A program made the translations under genes and the position numbers. Shown here piece after piece: positions 53,501 to 60,872 of a stretch of DNA of 64,000 nucleotides. The notes under the pieces were generated by a model. The model was not told the origin of the DNA and ran no database searches. It worked only from the letters and a program-made list of their open reading frames with translations. Source of the stretch: Pseudomonas putida (GTDB lineage: Bacteria; Pseudomonadota; Gammaproteobacteria; Pseudomonadales; Pseudomonadaceae); contig NZ_CP016634.1 of the NCBI RefSeq assembly GCF_002741075.1, positions 1,504,501 to 1,568,500 of the forward strand. The letters are read 5' to 3'. Within the stretch, counting starts at the first letter, position 1, and each line of letters starts with the position of its first letter.

Positions 53501-54641
53501 GTTCATCCAGGTCGGTGGCAAACACCTGGACCTTCGCCGCGCGCCGCTCCAGTGCCAGTTGCTCGCACACGAGCATGGCCAGGCTGTACGCCTCTTCGCC
53601 GGTCGAGCAACCGGCCGACCAGACGCGCACTTCGCTCGGCCCGTCGCCGCTTTCGCCATCACTGACCAGCTCAGGCAGTACATGACGCTCCAGTGCCTCG
53701 AAAGCTTCGCGGTCGCGGAAGAAATTGGTCACGCCGATCAGCATATCGGCCAGCAGCTCGGTGGATTCTGCCGGGTGCTGCTCCAGGTAACGTTGGTAGG
53801 CGCCCAGGTCGGGCTGCCCGGTGACGTGCAGGCGCCGCTCGATGCGCCGCAGCACGGTGGCGCGCTTGTAGTGCTGGAAGTCATGGCCGGTATTGGTGCG
53901 CAGCAGCAGAAGGATTTCATCGAGCAGTGGTTCGGCCTGGGCGGGGTCGCCGCTGCGGCTGCCCAGCGCCGGCGGTAGGGTGTCGTCCTCGATGGTCGGC
54001 AGCCTGACCTGGCGGGCGTTGTGCCACAGCTCCATGAGCTTTTGCGGCATCTCGGCCACCGGCAGCACGGCATCGACCATGCCGGTCGCCAGGGCCGCCC
54101 GCGGCATACTGTCATAGAGGGCGTCGTCGGGAGACTGGACCAAAGTCACGCCGCCTTGCTCCTTGATCCGCGACAGGCCCACCGCGCCGTCGGCGCCGGT
54201 CCCGGAGAGGACCACGCAGAACGCATGGTCCTTGTGCACATCGGCCAGGTCGCGGAAAAACAGGTCGATCGCCACATGGTCACCCCGGCGACGGTTGGCC
54301 GGGCTGACGCGCAGGTAGCCATCGTTGGTGGACAAGCGGTTGGCCGGGGAAATCACATAGACATGATTGCGCTCGATCGGCACCGGTTCGCTGACCTGCA
54401 GCACCGGCATGGCAGTGGTTTCCTGGATGATGCGGTCGGCGACGCTCTGGTGGTCCGCCGACAGGTGCAGCACCACCACGAAGGCCATGTCGCAATCGGC
54501 GGGCATTTGCTTGAAGAAGGTGCAGATCGCCTCGAGCCCGCCCGCCGAAGCGCCGATGCCGACCACCGGAAAGTCCAGGTGGCTCGGGCTCAACGCCGGA
54601 TTCTGAGGCGAGGCGACGGCGGGCTTGGAGGTTGACTTCAT
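50511..54641 (-). CDS. CheB-CheR-PAS-histidine kinase-receiver fusion
   Basis: A 1376-residue cytoplasmic multidomain protein. Domains in order: CheB-type methylesterase (about 20-220; Ser in GIGASAGGLEA, His in VVLHLSADH, Asp in SGTGADGAVG), CheR-type methyltransferase (about 245-510; VWSAGCSTGEEAYSLAM and NLLIYLDREVQ), a coiled-coil region with repeated SEEL/NEEL units (about 665-755), two PAS domains (about 755-1000), a histidine kinase with H in IMSHELKHPLN (near 1012) and an ATPase, then a receiver with Asp in DIILSDIGMPVMDG (about 1255-1370). Such fusions occur in several proteobacteria and sense poorly known signals. No chemotaxis receptor gene adjoins. ATG 54641 was taken over 54686. 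Confidence 0.9.
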   Translation of the reverse strand: MKSTSKPAVASPQNPALSPSHLDFPVVGIGASAGGLEAICTFFKQMPADCDMAFVVVLHLSADHQSVADRIIQETTAMPVLQVSEPVPIERNHVYVISPANRLSTNDGYLRVSPANRRRGDHVAIDLFFRDLADVHKDHAFCVVLSGTGADGAVGLSRIKEQGGVTLVQSPDDALYDSMPRAALATGMVDAVLPVAEMPQKLMELWHNARQVRLPTIEDDTLPPALGSRSGDPAQAEPLLDEILLLLRTNTGHDFQHYKRATVLRRIERRLHVTGQPDLGAYQRYLEQHPAESTELLADMLIGVTNFFRDREAFEALERHVLPELVSDGESGDGPSEVRVWSAGCSTGEEAYSLAMLVCEQLALERRAAKVQVFATDLDERAIGTARTGLYPEAIVTDVPPARLRQFFIKEDQHYRVRKEIREKVLFARHNLLSDPPFSQIDLIVCRNLLIYLDREVQRDILQMFHFALRPGGHLFLGTSESVDVASELFIPVDKRNRIFRASPASPAIRASGRLLPGAEVSSTLQDSQIKLRPGRKISYAEVHHRALATRTPPSLIVDGDGNILHMSDGVGRFLHLVGGEPSRNLINLVLPQLRLALRSTLFQARQGTQAVTSRPVELGEMQVEIAVHPHKDEPSGSECLLVVFEERVPDPSLLPTSGIRQTDSMVLNNLERELQRTRLQLQETIEQSEISSEELTASNEEMQAINEELRSASEELETSKEELQSINEELLTVNYELKNKVEETDKVNDYLSNLIASTAIATVFVDRNLCIRWFTPRAADIFNILPVDTGRSLLDITHRLDYPELADDARAVAQGTPSIEREVCGENQHWYLARLLPYRASEQKIDGTVLTFIDISKGRAAEERLRVGEERMRLVAESTHDFAIILLDEHGVITDWNTGATLIFGHAKDEVIGRHYELIFTEQDRANGVPSRELRAARLNGRGQDERWHVRKDGSRFFCSGEVSLLKGSSLRGYVKIARDLTGHKRLHEEQSKQLAESQSSSHMKDEFFAIMSHELKHPLNLIQLNAEILRRLPSVKTISAASKAVGTICEAVASQARIIDDLLDVARIRTGKLKLKTEPVNLCTILRDIHAVVRSEQHPLDVVLELPANDKALFIEGDITRLEQIIWNLLNNALKFSPAGSEIRLVLTSQGEQALLQVIDQGLGLSEESLENIFDLFTQAAPPVTSHSREGLGIGLSLVRQLVLAHGGGVHASSPGLGKGCTFTVRLPLCHFNPQLPHTAGEQQGAPRLDNIRVLLVDDSADVLEIMQQLLEMEGAQVSAFHDPRTALKAAADGQYDIILSDIGMPVMDGHALIKALREHAHLKDIPAIALTGYGASADQYKSRQSGFDRHLNKPVAYDELVEAIEALSGSQPY

Positions 54642-54721
54642 GGGTGCAGCCTTCTGCAGACCTAACGATTCGGCCGATCGAAGCATCGCCGGGCGGTTGA
54701 TGCGCGATTATAGGCCCGGTC

Positions 54722-54988
54722 TCAATGGCGCGGCGAGCGCTCGTGGGGGGCGCTGCCTGGCGCTTCGAACGTTCGCTCGATCAGCGCCAGGTGGTCCAGC
54801 GCCTCCTGATAACGTTCGGCGGCCTTTCGACGCAGTGCCTGGTAGCGGTCGAAGCGGCTGGCATCGAGCCCGGGGCGGTCGAGCAAGGCAAAGGCGTTGT
54901 GATCGAGTTGGTAGGCCTGCTGCAGTAGGCGGCGGTTCTGTTCCAGGGCGAGTTGGCGGCAGGCGTGGATGGGGTGGGCATCAATCAT
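54722..54988 (-). CDS. Small helical protein, 88 residues
   Basis: An 88-residue protein rich in charged and Leu/Ala residues (LEQNRRLLQQAYQLDHNAFA; RYQALRRKAAERYQEALDHL), probably alpha helical. AGGA stands 11 bases before the ATG. Lies upstream of the sensor fusion on the same strand with 80 bases between. Function unknown. Confidence 0.68.
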   Translation of the reverse strand: MIDAHPIHACRQLALEQNRRLLQQAYQLDHNAFALLDRPGLDASRFDRYQALRRKAAERYQEALDHLALIERTFEAPGSAPHERSPRH

Positions 54989-55225
54989 GGCGCGGTTCCT
55001 GGTCGAGGAATGATGGGCGTCTTTGTATGACCGCTGCCCAGGTGGCGAAGTGCAAAAAAAATCGAGCATGTAGAGACTGGCGTGCAAGTGTTTGGTCAGG
55101 GCGTTGTTTGGCGCCACTCGTCCGAGGCTGGGCAGACCGATTGAGCAGAGCCTGCTCCGGCCTGTTCGGAACTACTGCACGGTGCGATTCCGTGCGCAGC
55201 CAATCCACTAGTAAGGAGAAACGAC

Positions 55226-55435
55226 ATGGCTCGTGATCAAGAAAACAGCGGACAACGTGGCGGCACCAAAGAAACCAACCCAGGTAACTTCGCCAACGAC
55301 CGCGAAAAAGCCTCCCGCGCCGGCCACAAGGGCGGCCAGAACTCCGGCGGCAACTTTGCCAATGACCGGGAGCGTGCCTCTGAGGCCGGCCGCAAAGGTG
55401 GCCAGCATAGCCATGGCGGTGGTCGCAACCAGTGA
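55226..55435 (+). CDS. KGG-repeat stress-type protein
   Basis: A 69-residue, strongly hydrophilic protein with two copies of the GNFANDRE(K/R)AS.AG.KGGQ motif (KGG domain), as in GsiB/YciG-like general stress proteins. AAGGAG precedes the ATG. Such proteins accumulate on stress or entry into stationary phase. The 237-base gap before it holds its probable promoter; I see no clear consensus. Confidence 0.88.
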   Translation: MARDQENSGQRGGTKETNPGNFANDREKASRAGHKGGQNSGGNFANDRERASEAGRKGGQHSHGGGRNQ

Positions 55436-55718
55436 CGCCCGCCTGCTTTAGCCCGGTGTAGCACTTGCCGGGCGCCGCCCCTGGGCGAGTGGCCACACCA
55501 CCGGGCGGGATGCGATCCTCAACAACAAAAGCATCCCGCCGGGGGCGGCGAGGCCGACTAGGTAGACAGGTGATTCTGGTGCCTGGCGCGGCACCGAGCG
55601 CCGGGCAATGATTCAGGTATCAGCCCATTCATTCGAATTGTTCGACAATCTTTTGAATCTTCGCGCAAAACCTTGATCCATCAGGATGTCATCCATGGAG
55701 AAGAGGAGGGCCCCTACG

Positions 55719-56036
55719 ATGCCAACCCCACAGCTGTACATCATTGACTACCGGCTGCATGGCCAGCCGCGCAGTTTCATTATCCGTCTGGAGCGCATGG
55801 ACAATGCCGAGGCTTGGCATTGGGCCAGTTGTGATGCTGGGGTGGGGATCATTCCGAAGTTCGGGCGGGAGAAGATCCGCAAGGTCAGTCGGCCGATGGC
55901 CGAACGCTATGGCGTGAGTGAGGTGAGCTGGCGGCTGTCTGGCAGCGGACCGGCGTTCGTACCGGTCTCTGGTGAAGGCGCGGCGCCGACAACGGTTGCG
56001 CACGACCCTCCCGGGCACGACGCCGCGATGGCCTGA
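55719..56036 (+). CDS. Conserved-looking hypothetical protein, 105 residues
   Basis: A 105-residue basic protein with phrases YIIDYRLHGQPRSFIIRLER and GREKIRKVSRPMAERYGVSE, probably soluble. AGGAGGG lies about 10 bases before ATG 55719; an in-frame ATG at 55686 adds 11 weak residues. Followed by a terminator-like inverted repeat. Function unknown. The preceding 283-base gap contains only short G+C-rich inverted repeats. Confidence 0.7.
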   Translation: MPTPQLYIIDYRLHGQPRSFIIRLERMDNAEAWHWASCDAGVGIIPKFGREKIRKVSRPMAERYGVSEVSWRLSGSGPAFVPVSGEGAAPTTVAHDPPGHDAAMA

Positions 56037-56046
56037 GGCAAGCAGC

Positions 56047-56084
56047 ACGTGGGGCAAGCCGGTTGACGCGGGCTTGCCCCACGT
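56047..56084. terminator. Bidirectional hairpin between convergent small genes
   Basis: ACGTGGGGCAAGCC and GGCTTGCCCCACGT form a perfect 14-base-pair stem with a 10-base loop. It has no T run on either side, so it may be a terminator or a protein site. Confidence 0.6.
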
Positions 56085-56089
56085 TACGT

Positions 56090-56260
56090 TCAGGCGCCGG
56101 ATTCCGGATCGCTGGCGGGCACACCGGGGCGGTTGCCGTCATCGTCTTCCAGGTTTGGGTCGGTGTCGGGGTCGTCGGCTTTGTCGTTGCGCTGGTCGGG
56201 GTCCAGTTCCGGCCAGTCGTCCTGGACGTTGCCGCCACCCATCTGCAGTGATCTGTGCAT
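56090..56260 (-). CDS. Small acidic protein, 56 residues
   Basis: MHRSLQMGGGNVQDDWPELD at its start, then Asp/Pro-rich, ending DPESGA; probably unfolded. GGAGG sits five bases before the ATG. Convergent with the previous gene. No family recognised. Confidence 0.72.
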   Translation of the reverse strand: MHRSLQMGGGNVQDDWPELDPDQRNDKADDPDTDPNLEDDDGNRPGVPASDPESGA

Positions 56261-56431
56261 GGTGGCCTCCTCGGGTTCGAAAAAAGGGCCCGCCAACAAC
56301 GCGGGCCGAACACAGGAGTGTAGGCGTAGCCGTTGCCGCGCCTCTCATGGATTCAGAGCCTGATGGCGCGGGTGTGATCGGTTTTTCGTGCAGGGCCCGC
56401 GACCAACGGTCTTGCCGGGGCTTTGAGTTGT

Positions 56432-56603
56432 GCTCTTCGCGGGTAAACCCGCACAGGTTCAGCGATGCCTTGCGGATCGACGCGGGCGCTGTGGGAGCGG
56501 GTTCACCCGCGAACACGGGCGAAGCCCGTGCCATTGATCGCGGCGTCTGTTTCGCGGGTGAACCCGCTCCCACGGGGATTGCGCACGTCTTGCCGCGAAA
56601 GGG
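56432..56603. repeat. Cluster of three REP-type elements
   Basis: Cores near 56437 (TTCGCGGGTAAACCCGCACA), 56493 (GGAGCGGGTTCACCCGCGAA) and 56550 (TTCGCGGGTGAACCCGCTCC), with CACGGGCGAAGCCCGTG between the second and third. The 361-base gap 56261-56621 otherwise holds nothing I recognise. Confidence 0.8.
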
Positions 56604-56621
56604 TAGATGCGGCGCAGGTGC

Positions 56622-56768
56622 TCACCCATCGGACTGCTCTTCTGGCGGCACCTGGCCTTCCGGCCAATCGGGCGCTTTCTTTTCTGGGGGCGGTACAGGC
56701 TCTCCGGGGTTGTGAGGGATGTTGTCCACATAGGGATCGGGATCATTGGGCTGTTTGGGGTCTGCCAT
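56622..56768 (-). CDS. Small proline- and acid-rich protein, 48 residues
   Basis: Minus-strand frame from MADPKQPNDPDPYVDNIPHN to VPPEEQSDG, with GGAGG six bases before the ATG. Composition (Pro, Asp, Glu, Lys) is like the other tiny proteins here. Its short length may hide it from routine calling. Function unknown. Confidence 0.72.
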   Translation of the reverse strand: MADPKQPNDPDPYVDNIPHNPGEPVPPPEKKAPDWPEGQVPPEEQSDG

Positions 56769-56945
56769 GGCTGGCCTCCGGGTGGGTTGGCTTGCCTGGT
56801 ATTAGGGTCGTGGGCCGGTGGATGTGTTCATTCTGGCGGCATGAACGGCAGCTCACCCCGAAGGGTGATGGTCGCCTTGGCCCGTGCGTGAAACAATCCC
56901 AGCCAGCCACGGACACGCACAACCACCCTGGCGGGGATCTGAGAC

Positions 56946-57794
56946 ATGAGCAAAGACCAGCTGAAATCGCCCGACTGGTACGAGCAGATGGCCCGTGTCA
57001 TCGAGGCCATCGGCACGCCAGGCTTCGTCGAGGCGCTGTTCGGTGCGCTCAATTGCCTGGCCCAGTGCCAGGCCATCACGGTGTTTCTCTACCCGCGCAA
57101 AGGCCTGCCTTCGGCATTGTTCGAAAAAGACGAAGAGGGCCCTTGGCTGCCTGAAGGCAACGTGCAGAAGTACCTCGAAGGTTATTACCTGCTGTGCCCG
57201 TTCTACCGCGCCTGCATGGAGGGCATTGCCCCAGGTTGCTATCGTTTGAGCGATGTGGCACCGGACCACTTCAAGCGCAGCGAGTACTACCTGTCGTTCT
57301 ACCAGCACGCGCACCTTGAGGATGAACTCAACTACATCGTGCCGCTCGATGCGCAGCTCACCATCGCCGTGGCCCTGGGCAGCACCCGACGCCTGACGGC
57401 AGCGCAGGTTGCCGACCTCAAGCGCATCGCCCCCTGGGTGGTGGCGGTGGTGCGCCGGCACTGGGGGCAGCTGGATGCCGACACCCTGGGCGGACGCTTC
57501 GAAAGCGCCCTGGGTCGGCAGATCAACGCCGCCTTGAACAACTTCGGCTCTTCGCTCTTGACCGAGCGCGAGTGTCGGGTCGCCCAGTACCTGCTGCGTG
57601 GCCACTCGACCCGCTCCTTGTCCGAGCGCCTAGGCATCAGCGAAGACACGGTCAAGACCCATCGCAAGAACCTCTACACCAAGCTCGACATCGCCAAGCA
57701 GTCCGAGCTGTTCTCCTTGTTCATCGATTCGCTGGCCCAGGCCCAGGAAGGCTTGAGCAAGGACCCGCTGGAAAGCTACCTGCGAAGGCGCTGA
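56946..57794 (+). CDS. LuxR-family transcriptional regulator
   Basis: A 282-residue regulator with an N-terminal sensor-like region (about 1-190) and a C-terminal LuxR-type helix-turn-helix (LTERECRVAQYLLRGHSTRSLSERLGISEDTVKTHRKNLY split at its middle, about 205-265). It precedes the dehydrogenase/aminotransferase genes by 69 bases on the same strand and probably controls them (inference). No acyl-homoserine lactone site is evident. Confidence 0.88.
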   Translation: MSKDQLKSPDWYEQMARVIEAIGTPGFVEALFGALNCLAQCQAITVFLYPRKGLPSALFEKDEEGPWLPEGNVQKYLEGYYLLCPFYRACMEGIAPGCYRLSDVAPDHFKRSEYYLSFYQHAHLEDELNYIVPLDAQLTIAVALGSTRRLTAAQVADLKRIAPWVVAVVRRHWGQLDADTLGGRFESALGRQINAALNNFGSSLLTERECRVAQYLLRGHSTRSLSERLGISEDTVKTHRKNLYTKLDIAKQSELFSLFIDSLAQAQEGLSKDPLESYLRRR

Positions 57795-57863
57795 ACGGCC
57801 CACCGCGTCACCCACCTACAACCATAACCAGCGCCCGCCCAGGCGGTCGCAAGGGAGTCCTGC

Positions 57864-59354
57864 GTGCATACATTGAGCGATTGGCAGCAGCGCGCTGCAC
57901 AACAAAGCTTCATCGATACCGCGTTGATCGAAGGCCGCCGCGTGGCTGCCTGCTCCGGCGAGACCTTCGACGCCATCAACCCGGCCAACAACCAGGTATT
58001 GGCCAAGGTTGCCGCTTGTGGCGAGCTCGAGGTCGACCAGGCGGTGCGTTCTGCCCGTCGCGCCTTCGAGCAAGGCCCCTGGGCACGCATGGCGCCCACC
58101 GCCCGCAAGCGCGTGCTGCTGCGCCTGGCCGAGCTGATGCTGGCCCACCGCGAGGAGCTGGCCCTGCTCGATTCGCTGAACATGGGCAAGCCGGTCATGG
58201 ATGCCTACACCATCGATGTGCCGGGCGCGGCCCACGTCTTTGCCTGGTATGGCGAGGCCCTGGACAAACTCTACGACCAGGTGGCGCCGACCGCCGGTAA
58301 CGCGTTGGCCACCGTCACCCGTGAAGCCCTCGGTGTGGTCGGGGCGGTGGTGCCGTGGAACTTCCCCCTGGACATGGCCGCCTGGAAAGTCGCGCCGGCC
58401 TTGGCGGCCGGCAACAGCGTGGTACTAAAGCCCGCCGAGCAGTCGCCGTTCTCTGCCTTGCGCCTGGCCGAGCTCGCCCTGGAGGCGGGGTTGCCGGAAG
58501 GGGTGCTCAACGTGGTCACAGGCCTTGGCGAACAGGCCGGGCGAGCCCTGGGCCTGCACCCGGACGTGGATTGCCTGGTATTCACCGGCTCCACCCAGGT
58601 AGGCAAGTACTTCATGCAGTACTCGGCGCAATCGAACCTCAAGCAGGTCTGGCTCGAATGCGGCGGCAAGAGCCCGAACCTGGTGTTCGACGACTGCTGC
58701 GACCTGGACCTGGCGGCGGAGAAGGCTGCCTTTGGCATTTTCTTCAACCAAGGTGAAGTCTGCTCGGCCAACTCGCGCCTCTATGTGCAGCGCTCGATCC
58801 ATGACGAGTTCGTCGAACGCCTGCTCGCCAAGGCCCGTGACTGGATGCCGGGCGACCCGCTGAACCCGGCCAGCCGCGCCGGGGCCATCGTCGATGCCGC
58901 GCAGAGCGCGCGCATCAGCGCGGCCATCGACCAGGCCAAGGCCGACGGCGCACGCCTGCTGTGCGGTGGCCAGCGCCTGCGCTTCAATGGCTCGGACAAC
59001 TTCATCGCACCGACGATATTCACCGGCGTGGGCGCCGACATGGCCCTGGCCCGCGAGGAGGTTTTCGGCCCGGTGCTGGCGGTCAGCACCTTCGAGGACG
59101 AGGAGCAGGCCCTGCGCCTGGCCAACGACAGCATCTATGGTCTGGCCGCCTCGGTGTGGAGCGATGACCTCAACCGCGCCCACCGCGTGGCCCGGCGTCT
59201 GAAGGCCGGCACTGTGTCGGTCAATACCGTCGATGCGCTGGATGTGGTGGTGCCCTTTGGCGGCGGTCGCCAATCCGGTTTCGGCCGCGACCTCTCGCTG
59301 CATTCGTTCGACAAGTACACCCAATTGAAAACCACCTGGTTCCAGCTGCGCTGA
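57864..59354 (+). CDS. puuC: Aminoaldehyde-type aldehyde dehydrogenase (PuuC/KauB-like)
   Basis: A 496-residue NAD(P) aldehyde dehydrogenase. Catalytic Glu in LECGGKSPNLVF and Cys in FFNQGEVCSANSRLY; GVVGAVVPWNFPLDMAAWKVAP is typical of the PuuC/KauB/gamma-glutamyl-aminobutyraldehyde group, which finishes polyamine breakdown. GTG 57864 has GGGAG six bases upstream. The next gene is a polyamine-type aminotransferase, 20 bases away, which supports the role. Confidence 0.87.
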   Translation: MHTLSDWQQRAAQQSFIDTALIEGRRVAACSGETFDAINPANNQVLAKVAACGELEVDQAVRSARRAFEQGPWARMAPTARKRVLLRLAELMLAHREELALLDSLNMGKPVMDAYTIDVPGAAHVFAWYGEALDKLYDQVAPTAGNALATVTREALGVVGAVVPWNFPLDMAAWKVAPALAAGNSVVLKPAEQSPFSALRLAELALEAGLPEGVLNVVTGLGEQAGRALGLHPDVDCLVFTGSTQVGKYFMQYSAQSNLKQVWLECGGKSPNLVFDDCCDLDLAAEKAAFGIFFNQGEVCSANSRLYVQRSIHDEFVERLLAKARDWMPGDPLNPASRAGAIVDAAQSARISAAIDQAKADGARLLCGGQRLRFNGSDNFIAPTIFTGVGADMALAREEVFGPVLAVSTFEDEEQALRLANDSIYGLAASVWSDDLNRAHRVARRLKAGTVSVNTVDALDVVVPFGGGRQSGFGRDLSLHSFDKYTQLKTTWFQLR

Positions 59355-59374
59355 TATTCCTACGGAGAACAACA

Positions 59375-60757
59375 ATGAACGCACCTTTCCAGCCGCAACG
59401 CGAAACACGCGACTACCAGAGCGCCGATGCCGCCCACCACATCCATGCCTTCCTCGACCAGAAGGCGCTGAACGCCGAAGGCCCGCGGGTCATCGTGCGC
59501 GGTGAAGGCCTGCACCTGTGGGACAACGACGGCAAGCGCTACCTGGACGGCATGTCCGGCCTGTGGTGCACCCAGCTGGGCTATGGCCGCAAGGACCTGA
59601 CCGCCGCCGCCGCCGCGCAGATGGACCAACTGCCTTACTACAACATGTTCTTCCACACCACCCACCCGGCGGTGATCGAGTTGTCCGAGCTGCTGTTCAG
59701 CTTGCTGCCTGGGCACTACAGCCATGCCATCTACACCAACTCCGGCTCCGAATCCAACGAAGTGCTGATCCGCACCGTGCGCCGCTACTGGCAGGTGATG
59801 GGCAAGCCAGGCAAGAAGATCATGATCGGCCGCTGGAACGGCTACCACGGCTCGACCCTGGCCGCCACGGCGCTGGGCGGCATGAAGTTCATGCACGAGA
59901 TGGGCGGGCTGATTCCGGATGTCGCGCACATCGATGAGCCGTACTGGTACGCCGAAGGCGGCGCGCTGACCCCAGCCGAGTTCGGCCGTCGCTGCGCCTT
60001 GCAACTGGAGGAGAAAATCCTCGAACTGGGCGCCGAGAACGTCGCAGGCTTCATCGCCGAGCCGTTCCAGGGCGCTGGCGGCATGATCTTCCCGCCAGAG
60101 AGCTACTGGCCGGAAATCCAGCGCATCTGCCGTCAGTACGATGTGCTGCTGTGCGCCGACGAAGTGATCGGCGGCTTTGGCCGCACCGGCGAGTGGTTCG
60201 CCCACCAGCACTTCGGCTTCCAGCCGGACACCCTGTCCATCGCCAAGGGCCTGACCTCCGGCTACGTGCCCATGGGCGGCCTGGTACTGAGCAAGCGCAT
60301 CGCCGAGGCGCTGGTGGAGCGCGGTGGGGTGTTCGCCCACGGCCTGACCTACTCCGGCCACCCAGTGGCGGCGGCCGTGGCCATCGCCAACCTCAAGGCC
60401 CTGCGCGACGAAGGTATCGTGCGCCAGGTCAAGGACGACACCGGCCCTTACCTGCAAAGCTGCTTGCGCGAGGTGTTCGGTGATCACCCGCTGATCGGCG
60501 AAATCCAGGGCGCAGGCCTGGTGGCGGCGCTGCAGTTCGCCGAGGACAAGGCCACCCGCAAGCGCTTCGCCAACGAGAACGACCTGGCCTGGCAGTGCCG
60601 GACCTATGGCTTCGAGGAAGGGGTGATCATCCGTTCGACCCTGGGCCGGATGATCATGGCGCCGGCACTGGTGGCCAGCCGTGGTGACATCGATGAGCTG
60701 GTGGCCAAGACCAAGGTCGCCGTGGACCGTACGGCGCGGGACCTGGGCTTGTTGTAA
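59375..60757 (+). CDS. spuC: Polyamine-type omega aminotransferase (SpuC-like)
   Basis: A 460-residue class III PLP aminotransferase: NSGSESNEVLIRTVRRYW, the PLP lysine in SIAKGLTSGYVPMGG, and an Asp in LLCADEVIGGFGRTGE. The best pattern match is SpuC-type putrescine/polyamine:pyruvate transaminases. With the aldehyde dehydrogenase before it and the LuxR regulator it forms a small polyamine catabolism unit. Cofactor-lysine region and length fit. Followed by a terminator-like hairpin. Confidence 0.88.
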   Translation: MNAPFQPQRETRDYQSADAAHHIHAFLDQKALNAEGPRVIVRGEGLHLWDNDGKRYLDGMSGLWCTQLGYGRKDLTAAAAAQMDQLPYYNMFFHTTHPAVIELSELLFSLLPGHYSHAIYTNSGSESNEVLIRTVRRYWQVMGKPGKKIMIGRWNGYHGSTLAATALGGMKFMHEMGGLIPDVAHIDEPYWYAEGGALTPAEFGRRCALQLEEKILELGAENVAGFIAEPFQGAGGMIFPPESYWPEIQRICRQYDVLLCADEVIGGFGRTGEWFAHQHFGFQPDTLSIAKGLTSGYVPMGGLVLSKRIAEALVERGGVFAHGLTYSGHPVAAAVAIANLKALRDEGIVRQVKDDTGPYLQSCLREVFGDHPLIGEIQGAGLVAALQFAEDKATRKRFANENDLAWQCRTYGFEEGVIIRSTLGRMIMAPALVASRGDIDELVAKTKVAVDRTARDLGLL

Positions 60758-60767
60758 AGCCGATTTG

Positions 60768-60787
60768 GGGCCGCTTAGCGGCCCTTT
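60768..60787 (+). terminator. Terminator-like hairpin after spuC
   Basis: GGGCCGC, loop TTA, GCGGCCC, then TTT. A second long inverted repeat (ATGCAAGGCCGCTCCTAC with GTAGAGGCGGCCTTGCG) follows at 60792-60843. Confidence 0.65.
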
Positions 60788-60872
60788 CGCGATGCAAGGC
60801 CGCTCCTACGGGGTCCAGTGATCCTGTAGAGGCGGCCTTGCGTCTTGAAAAGGCTGCGTAGCAGCCCTGGAT

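Noticed and set aside
56432..56603. Regularly spaced repeats as a CRISPR array
   Set aside because: The units are REP palindromes in alternating orientation with unequal spacing, and there are no cas genes.
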